A stretch of DNA of 64,000 bases from positions 1,364,001-1,428,000 of the forward strand of contig NZ_JBNCNS010000001.1 of NCBI RefSeq assembly GCF_049847105.1, written 5' to 3'. Positions 44,881-53,600 of the stretch are shown here, piece after piece. Both the position numbers and the translations under genes were made by a program. Positions within the stretch are counted from its first letter, which is position 1; each line of letters begins with the position of its first letter. The notes beneath the pieces are model-generated. The model was given only the letters and a program-made list of their open reading frames with translations. It was not told where the DNA came from and did no database searches. Source of the DNA: Gordonia sp049847105 (GTDB lineage: Bacteria; Actinomycetota; Actinomycetes; Mycobacteriales; Mycobacteriaceae).

Positions 44881-46545
44881 GTGCAGAACCCGACAGCCGA
44901 CGCATCCGACCTCACCGTCGGCTTCGCACCGCACCCCGCGTCCGCCGCGATCCGCTATCGGGAGTCCGGGGTGTTTCCCGGACGGCCCCTGTGGCACGTA
45001 CTCATCGACGCAGCCTCCAAACGGCCCACCGCGCCTGCGGTGACCGATGCATCTGTCGACGGTCCGGTCACCCTGACGTACGCAGAACTCGAGTCGGCCG
45101 CGACCCGACGCGCCGCCGGTTTCACCAGGGCCGGATTGCGCCTCGGTGACCGGGTGATCCTGCAGCAGCACAATTCCGCACAGTTCGCGATCAATCTCTT
45201 CGGTCTGCTCCGCGCAGGCGTCGTCCCGGTGATGACCCTGCCCGCCCATCGGAGCGCCGAGATCGTGCACCTCGCCGCGGGCTCCGGAGCCGTCGCCTAC
45301 ATCACCGAAGACGATCGCCGCGGATTCGACCACCGGGAACTCGCCGTCGCGGTACAGGACACGGTGCCGTCTGTACGGAAGGTCTTCGTCGACGGTGACC
45401 CCGGCTCGTTCTCGGCTCTGCCCGATGCCGATCCCGCCCATGTACCGCTCCCGGACGAGGGCGACATCGACCCGGACGCGCCTGCCCTGTTCCTCATCTC
45501 GGGCGGCACCACCGGGCTGCCCAAGCTCATCGCGCGTACTCACAACGACTACGCCTACAACGCGCGGCGGTCAGGCGAGATCGCCGGGCTGAACGCCGAC
45601 GACACGTACCTGGTGGCGCTGCCCGCCGCCCACAACTTCCCGCTCTGCTGCCCCGGGATACTCGGCATGGTGACGGTCGGCGGGCACGTCGTGTTCACCG
45701 ACAATCCCAGTCCCGACAACACTTTCGATCTCATCGAGAGCCATCGCGTGACCGTCACCGCGCTGGTGCCGGCGCTCGCGCAGGTGTGGTGCGCGGCCAC
45801 CGAATGGGAGCCCGCCGACATCGGCTCGTTGCGTCTGCTCCAGGTCGGTGGCGCAAAACTCGCGGCACCGGATGCGATGGCCCTCGATGACGCACTCGGC
45901 GACGTGGTCCAGCAGGTGTTCGGCATGGCCGAGGGACTGATCTGTTACACCCGTCTCGACGACCCTCGGGAACTCGTGCACACCACCCAGGGCGCACCGA
46001 TGTCGGAGTACGACGAGATCCGCGTCGTCCACGAGGACGGCCGCGACGTCCCCGACGGAACCGAGGGCGAACTCCTGGTCCGCGGTCCGTACACGATCCG
46101 GGGCTACTACCGCGCCGACGAGCACAACCTGCGGTCGTTCACGTCGGACGGGTACTTCCGGTCCGGCGACAAGGTACGCCGCCTGCCTTCCGGGCATCTC
46201 GCCGTGACCGGGCGTATCAAGGACACCGTCGTGCGCGCCGGCGAGAACGTGGCCGCCGACGACGTCGAGGAGAATCTCTTGGCACACAGGTCGATTCGGC
46301 AGGCCGCCGTGATCGGACTCCCCGACGACGCGCTGGGTGAGAAGATCTGTGCCGTCGTCGTGCTGTCACACGAGCACCCGCGCGCCGAGCCGCTGGAACT
46401 GCGCGACGTCCGGGCCTTCTTGACCGAACGCGGTTTGGCTGCGTTCAAACTCCCGGACGCGCTGCGGGTCGTCCCGGCGCTCCCGCTCACCGCCGTCGGG
46501 AAGATCGACAAGGCGGCACTACGGGAGCCGTCGCCGGGCGCCTGA
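44881..46545 (+). CDS. mbtA: Salicyl-AMP ligase
   Basis: A 554-residue stand-alone adenylation enzyme that activates salicylate and loads the aryl carrier of MbtB. Core motifs: LFLISGGTTGLPKLIARTHNDY (A3), aryl-acid pocket segment AAHNFPLCCPGILG, FGMAEGLICYTRLDD (A5), YFRSGDKVRRL (A7), GRIKDTVVRAGENV (A8) and the A10 lysine in VGKIDKAAL. The sequence fits DHB/salicylate-AMP ligases (EntE, MbtA). Start GTG 44881 with GAAAGG 7 bases upstream. Confidence 0.93.
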   Translation: MQNPTADASDLTVGFAPHPASAAIRYRESGVFPGRPLWHVLIDAASKRPTAPAVTDASVDGPVTLTYAELESAATRRAAGFTRAGLRLGDRVILQQHNSAQFAINLFGLLRAGVVPVMTLPAHRSAEIVHLAAGSGAVAYITEDDRRGFDHRELAVAVQDTVPSVRKVFVDGDPGSFSALPDADPAHVPLPDEGDIDPDAPALFLISGGTTGLPKLIARTHNDYAYNARRSGEIAGLNADDTYLVALPAAHNFPLCCPGILGMVTVGGHVVFTDNPSPDNTFDLIESHRVTVTALVPALAQVWCAATEWEPADIGSLRLLQVGGAKLAAPDAMALDDALGDVVQQVFGMAEGLICYTRLDDPRELVHTTQGAPMSEYDEIRVVHEDGRDVPDGTEGELLVRGPYTIRGYYRADEHNLRSFTSDGYFRSGDKVRRLPSGHLAVTGRIKDTVVRAGENVAADDVEENLLAHRSIRQAAVIGLPDDALGEKICAVVVLSHEHPRAEPLELRDVRAFLTERGLAAFKLPDALRVVPALPLTAVGKIDKAALREPSPGA

Positions 46546-46571
46546 CCCGGACCGGAGCGGCATCGACCCGG

Positions 46572-47507
46572 TCACCCGAGGTATCCGCCCCCGTGCGGGA
46601 AGAAGTCCTTGGCGGCATGCTCGACTCCGTCGTCGGTGCGCAGCCGTTCGATCACGAGACCCTTGTTACGCCCCAGGTGCGCATCCGAGCCGGCGACGAT
46701 CACCATGCCGTCGCCTTCGTGGATGAACACCCGTCCCGGCGTGCCACCGTAGACGCAACGGGACACAGATGCTTTGGTGACCCTCAACCGCTGACCACGA
46801 AAGTGGGTGTACGCGTTCGGATATGGATCGGACTGGGCCCGCACCAGTCGATCGATCTGGTCGGCGGGCCAGTTCCAGTTGATCGCCGAATCGATCTCGG
46901 ATCGCTTGTGGAAGAAGGTCCGGTCCTCGAGCCGCTGCGGGGTCCACACGGCTGTGCCGGATTCGATCTGCTCGAGCGCATCACCGAGAACGCCCGGGAT
47001 GAGGTCGATGGTGGCCGCGACGAGTTCGGTCGCCGTGGACGTCGACGTGATCGGAACCGCCCGCTGGAGGACGACGTCGCCGGTGTCGAGACCGTCGTCC
47101 ATCCGGTGCGCGGTGAGGCCGACCTCGGACTCACCGCTGATCAGCGCCCAGATCACCGGCGAGAAGCCGGTGAACTTCGGCAACAGCGAGTCGTGCAGAT
47201 TGAGCGTTCCGTGGGGCGGCAGGTCGAACAGTTCCCGCGGCAGCCACGTGCGCCAGTTGTTCGCGACGATGATGTCGGGTTCGAGGTGCTTGACCCGCTC
47301 GATCAACTCGTCGTCGGGGCGTTGTGCGAGGTGAACCGGTATGCCGTGCTCACGGGCGAGGTCCTCGACCGAATCCGACCAGATGGTCTCGTACGCGTGC
47401 TCACTCGGCGGGTGCGTCACCGACAACACGACCTCGTGCGGCGATTCGATGAGCGCCTCGAGCGTCCGGTGGCCCCAGGTCTGGTAGCCGAAGGTCACGA
47501 TCCGCAT
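46572..47507 (-). CDS. Formyltransferase of a hydroxamate siderophore pathway
   Basis: A 311-residue Fmt-like enzyme. The formyl-THF domain shows NNWRTWLPRELFDLPPHGTLNLHDSLLPKFTGFSP (catalytic Asn-His-Asp set) and TAHRMDDGLDTGDV. Homologues in siderophore loci (FxbA, CchA, Rft types) formylate an N-hydroxylated ornithine side chain. It is too divergent and wrongly placed to be the housekeeping methionyl-tRNA formyltransferase. Start ATG 47507 has AAGGAGG 9 bases upstream; the in-frame ATG at 47516 abuts that site. It shares a strong iron box with the divergent NRPS. Confidence 0.83.
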   Translation of the reverse strand: MRIVTFGYQTWGHRTLEALIESPHEVVLSVTHPPSEHAYETIWSDSVEDLAREHGIPVHLAQRPDDELIERVKHLEPDIIVANNWRTWLPRELFDLPPHGTLNLHDSLLPKFTGFSPVIWALISGESEVGLTAHRMDDGLDTGDVVLQRAVPITSTSTATELVAATIDLIPGVLGDALEQIESGTAVWTPQRLEDRTFFHKRSEIDSAINWNWPADQIDRLVRAQSDPYPNAYTHFRGQRLRVTKASVSRCVYGGTPGRVFIHEGDGMVIVAGSDAHLGRNKGLVIERLRTDDGVEHAAKDFFPHGGGYLG

Positions 47508-47607
47508 TCGGTTCATCCTCCTTGTGGCGCAACGCAATCCGCGTGGTGGTGACCCGTTCGGTAGGTCGCCGGGCTTTGACAGCGTGCGCATGGTTCACTT
47601 CAATGAG

Positions 47608-47626
47608 TGAGGTTAGCGTAACCTCA
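47608..47626. promoter_or_regulatory. Strong iron box between formyltransferase and NRPS
   Basis: TGAGGTTAGCGTAACCTCA is an almost perfect 19-bp palindrome and matches the IdeR consensus at 16 of 19 positions, the best site in the window. It is 51 bases before the NRPS start and 101 before the formyltransferase start. Confidence 0.9.
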
Positions 47627-47676
47627 TTACCTGGCTCCGTGAAAACGAGCCTCGACATGGCCGCGAGGAACCTTCG

Positions 47677-50600
47677 TTGAACCCACGAACGATCGATGAT
47701 CAGATCGGTGCCGCTGAACGGCTGCCCGAATCACGTCGGACTGACGATGTCGCGTCGCCTCGCCTGCCGCTCACCGCAGCTCAGCGGGGACTGTGGTTCG
47801 CCCAACAGCTGATCCCGGACACCCCGATCGTCATCGCGACCTATGTGGAACTCCACGGCGATCTCGACATCGATGTCCTCGATCGGGTCTGCCGCCGCGG
47901 CCTGACCGAGGTCGAGTGCCTGATCCGGATCGGCGAGGTCGACGGGGTGCCCTACCAGGTCGTCGACCGTTCGGGCGAGGACCACTTCCCGATCGTCGAC
48001 GTGCGTGATCACGACGATCCGGCCGCTGCCGCACACCAGTGGATGGTCGCCGACTACACCGCGGGCTTCGACCTGCTCGAAGACCGGCTCATCCGCGGCG
48101 CCGTACTCCGCCTCGCCGACGGTCACCACTACTGGTACTCGTGCATCCACCACGTCGTCGTCGACGGATACGGCGCGATCCGGTTCATGAATCGCGCCGC
48201 CGAGTTGTACACCGCAGAACTCGCCGGGACCGGCGCGTCCGATGACAGCTATGCCGCATCCCCGCTCGAGGACCTCGTGGCCGCCGATGCCGCGTACCGG
48301 GACTCGAAGCGGTTTCGGACCGACCGCGACCACTGGATGGCGAAGGCACGTGACCTGCCGGCCCCGCTGTCTCCGGCCGGCGTGGCGGGCCCTCCCGACA
48401 TCACCCCGCTGCGTGGTGGCGGACTGCTCTCGCCCGGCCTGTCGGGTCGCCTCGCCGCCGCGGCCGAGCGGTACCAGAGCATCGACGCAGCCGTCACCAT
48501 CGCCGCCGTCGCCGCCTATTTCGCCATCGCGACCGACACCTCCGACGTGGTGCTCAGCCTGCCGGTGACCGGACGCACCAACGCGGTGCTGCGCAAGGCC
48601 GCGGGCATGGTGTCCAACGTCGTGCCGATCCGGATGCAGGTGGACGCGGCCACCACCGTCGGCGAGCTGGTGAAGGCCACCGGACTGGAACTCACCGGTG
48701 CCCTCCGCCATCAGCGGTATCGCAGCGAGGACCTCCGCGCCGACCTGGTCGCCGCCGATCCGGCACGCGCCACCAACGGCGCCGAACTCGGCGGGCTGTA
48801 CGGCCCGACCATCAACGTGATGAACTTCCCGACCGATCTCGAGTTGGGTTCTGTCGCAGGCCACTTCAACGTACTGACCTCCGGGCCGATCGCCGACATG
48901 ATGGTCAACCTCTACCCGGCCGCCGAGGGCACCCGGGTCGACATCCTGGCGAACCATCACCTCTACGATCGCGACACACTCGACCGCCATCACGAGCGCA
49001 TGATGGCGGTGCTGGAGGCCTTCGCCGAGGGCGACCCGGCACGCCGCGTGCTGTCGATCGACACGCTGAGTGATGCCGAACGCGACACCCTGGTGCCCGC
49101 ACCCGGCCCGATCGCCCCGCCCCCGCGCACCCTGGGGGCCATCATCGACGAGGCGATCGTCCGGGCCCCGGATGCCATCGCGTTCACCCATCACGATCGC
49201 GGCGCTGAGCACGGTAGCGCCACCTACCGAGAGGCCGGGCACTGGGCGGCGGCGGTCGGCAGGCACCTGGCCGATCGGGGTGCACGGCCGGGCACATTCG
49301 TCGCGATCGCGATCGAGCGCTCCCTGGACTCGGTCCGCTCCGTCTGGGCCGTGGCCCGTTCGGGCGCCGCGTTCGTTCCGGTCGACCCCGATTACCCGAC
49401 CGAGCGGATTCGTCACATCCTCACCGACAGCGGTTCGACGGTCGGTATCACCACCCGGGCGCTTCGCGACCGCCTGCCCGACGACGTCGACTGGCTGGTC
49501 CTCGATGATCTCGACGACTCCGACACCGCCTGCGGCGAGCCCGGTGAGGGCGAATCCGCCGGTGCGGCAACGCAGACCGCCCGCGTGGACGATCCCGCGT
49601 ACATGATCTACACCTCCGGGTCGACCGGGACCCCGAAGGGCGTGGTCGTGACCCACCGGGGCCTGTCGGCGCTCGCCGCCGAACGGCGCCACAGTTATCG
49701 CGTCGCCCCCGATTCCCGATTCCTGCACAACACCTCACCGAGTTTCGACATGGCTGTCGGCGAACAGATCTCGGCGTTGTCGGCGTCGGCAACCTTGGTC
49801 GTCGCCACACCCGGTCTGACCCCCGACGAGCTCGCCGACGTCATCACACGCGCCGGCGTCACCCACGCACTGCTGACGCCGACCGTCCTCTCGACCCTCG
49901 CACCGGAGCGCCTCACCGGGCTCAGGATGCTGGGCGTCGGCGGCGAAGCCGTCACCGCGGATCTCGTGCGCCGGTGGGCGCCCGGACGCGAGATGCGAAA
50001 CGGGTACGGCCCGACGGAGGCCACCGACATCGCCACGGTCGCCGCGCTCACCGCGGACAGCGCCGTGACCATCGGTGGCCCGGTCCACGATTTCCAGGTC
50101 ATGGTCCTCGACTCATGGCTGCGCCCGGTACCTCCCGGCGTCCGGGGCGAGCTCTATCTCGCCGGCCCGGGACTGGCGCGGGGCTACCACGGCCTGACCG
50201 CGCTCACGGCGACGCGCTTCGTGGCCTGCCCCCTCGTGTCCGGCGCCCGGATGTACCGGACCGGCGACGTGGTGTCGTGGGTGCCCGGCGACCTCCACAC
50301 GCCGTACCTCGAGTACCACGGAAGATCCGACAACCAGGTCAAGATCAGGGGCCGCCGGATCGAACTCGGCGAGATCGAGGCCGCCCTCGTGCAACTCGCC
50401 GAGGTCCGGCACGCGGTGGTCACGGTTCGCGGCACCGCCGCGGGCGCCCGTCTGGTTGCCCATGTCGTCGGTGTGCCTGGCACACCGGTGGACGTGGACG
50501 TGGTTCGATCGTGGTGCGAACAACGTCTACCCGTGGGTCTCGTACCCGACAGCGTCATGGTCCTCGCGCACCTGCCGGTCACTCCGAACGGCAAGCTCGA

Positions 50601-53600
50601 CACCTCCGGACTCCCCGAGCCGACCTTTGCCGCCGAGAAGCCCTACCGCGCACCACGAACACCCACGGAGCAGGCACTGGCCGACCTCTTCGGCCAGGTA
50701 CTGGGGGGTGGCCGGGTCGGGGCCGACGACTCGTTCTTCACCCTCGGCGGTGACAGCATCGGGGCCATCGGCCTGGTGTCCCGCGCCCGCGCGAACGGGC
50801 TGCATTTCACCCCGCGCGACGTGTTCGAACGCAAGACCGTCGCAGCGCTGGCGCGCGTCGCGACCACCCAGGACCCCCGGCCACGGCTCGACGAACTTCC
50901 CGGCGGTGGCGTGGGCAGGCTGCCGCTCACCCCGATCATGCGCTGGCTGGTCGGCCGGCCGGGTGGAATCGACCGCTACGCACAGTATCTCGTCCTCCGG
51001 TTGCCCACCGGAATCGGACGGGACGGTATCGTCGAGACGCTCTCGGCCGTCATCGCCCATCACGATGCGCTGCGCGGGCGACTCGTCGACGAGGACACCG
51101 CGCTGAGTATCGACCCCGAGAGCGCCGTCCCGGTGGACCTCCTCGTCCGGCGTATCGATGTGGACTCCGACGCCGACCTCGCCGAGGTGGCGCGGACGGC
51201 TCTCGAGGCGGCCCTGGGCCGCCTGGCGCCCCGCGACGGCATCATGAGCCAATTCCTCTGGCTACATAAAGAATCCGGCGACGACCTGCTCATCGCGGCC
51301 ATTCACCATCTTGCGGTCGATGGGGTCTCGTGGCGCATCCTGGTACCCGACATGATGACCGCGTGGTCGGCGGTGAGTGCGGGAGAGCACCCGGCACTCG
51401 AACCGGTCGGCACCTCACTACGGCGGTGGGCACACGGCCTCACCGAACGTACGGCCGAGCTCACCGACGGCGAGATCGGTTATTGGAGATCCGCGTTCGA
51501 CGCCGTCACGCCCGACAGCAACTTGCAGGTCGATCCCACCAGGGACACCGTGGCCGATCTCGCCCGGACGGAGATGTGTCTCGGGGCCGATCTCACTCGT
51601 GCCGTGGTCGAGTCGATCCCGACCGCGTTCCGGGCGACCACCGAGGACGTCCTCGTCGCGACCCTCGCCGCGGCCGTGGCCACCTCCTCGCCCGCGACAT
51701 CCGACACGCTGGTCGTCCAGCTCGAAGGACACGGCCGAGAGGATTCGCTGCTACCCGGAGCAGATCTCTCGCGGACCGTGGGGTGGTTCACCACCGCCTT
51801 CCCGCTGCCGATCGATCGTGGCCGCCTGGGCGTGGGTCCCGGCGGCGCTCCCGCTGACCCTCCCGATGCCACCGCGGCGATCGAAGCAGTCAAGTATGTC
51901 AAGGAACTGATCCGCGGTCTGCCTTCGCGTGGAGCGGGTTACGGGGTCATCCGGTATCTGGCATCACCACCCGGACACACGATGGCGGGGCCCGGCGCGG
52001 ACTCGCCCGCGGTGAGCCTCAACTATCTCGGTCGGGTCTCGGCAGACGCCATTCCGGCCGAGTTCGCCGGACTCGGGTGGCTGCCCACCGACGAGGTCGG
52101 CCGGATCGCCGTCACGCCGGACGTGGGCATGCCGGCCGTGGCCCCGCTCGACGTCAACGTCATCGTGACCGGTGCGACGCCTGCCGATCTGACCCTGACG
52201 GCCACCGTCGACCATGTGGCACGAATCGTCGACGAGGGCACGGTCAGCGGCGTTGTCGCACGATGGGAACAGATACTGACGCTACTGGCCGACACGGTTC
52301 GCCACGGCGCACACGGATGGACACCGTCCGACGTCGCGCCGGCCCGTGTCACCCAGCGAGACCTGGACCGGTGGATCGCCCGGTATCCCGACCTGGTCGA
52401 CGTCTGGCCGAGTTCGCCTCTGCAACAGGGGTTCGCATTCCACTCAGCTCTGACCTCCGGGGTCACGGCAGGCTTCGGACCGTCGGACATCTACGTCTCG
52501 CAGGCGACCATCAGCCTGGACGGCCCGGTCGATGCCGATCGTCTCCACACCGCCGCGCGCGCGGTGGTGGCACGACATCCGGCGCTGCGCAGTGCCTTCA
52601 CGACCTCCGACAACGGTGAACTCGTCACCCTGCTGCAGGGAGGCGCCGAACCCGGCTGGCAGGTCGACGATCTCACCGATCTCGACCCCGTTCGGGTGCC
52701 CGACCTCCTGGACGGAATCCGATACCGCCAGCGTGCACAACCCTTTTCACTCGACAGCGCCCCGCTCCTGCGCTTCGGTCTCGTCCGCACGGCACCCGAA
52801 TCGTTCGCGCTGATCGTCACCGTCCACCACATCGTCGTCGACGGCTGGTCCATGCCGATCCTGCTCCGCGACCTCCTCGTCCTCTACGCGACGCGCGGTC
52901 TGGAGGCGGCACTCCCGGACGCACCGAGCTACCGCAACTTCTTGCTGTGGCTCGCGGACCGGGACCGGGGTGCGGCACGAACCGCCTGGTCGCAGGCCTT
53001 CGCCGGTCGGACACAGGGCACCTTGCTCGCACCGGATGCGACCTCCTCCGATCCCGGGTCTCCTCGACGCGCGACCCTGGACCTCGGCCCCGAACGATGG
53101 GCGCGACTCGCGCAGTGCGCCAACGATGCCGGCGTCACGGCGAACACCGTCGTCCAATCGCTCTGGGCGATTATCCTGGAACGCCTCGCACCCGGCGACG
53201 ACTCCACGCGCGGCGGTCTGGACGTCACCTTCGGCGCGACCGTCTCGGGCCGGCCCGCAGAGCTCGACCAGGTCGACGAGACGGTCGGATTGTTCATCAA
53301 CACGGTGCCGGTCCGGGTCCGCGCCGACGCAGGCGAACCCGTCACGGCGATCTGGCAGCGCCTCCACGACGACCAGGCCTGCTTGATCGACCACCACCAC
53401 CTGGGACTCGCCGACATCACGCAGGCAGCAGGTCCGGGTGCGGGATTCGACACCCTCGTCGTCTTCGAGTCCTACCCGGTCGACACCGAAGGGCTGGTGA
53501 CCGCCAACGGTATCGACGGGGTGCGGGTCGTCGACGTCGCGATGGACGAGGCGACCCACTATCCCCTCACCCTGACCGTCGAGGCGCAGCCACGACCACG

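Noticed and set aside
46572..47507. Housekeeping methionyl-tRNA formyltransferase
   Set aside because: Iron-boxed promoter and placement beside a siderophore NRPS point to a siderophore formyltransferase; def is far away and not linked to it.
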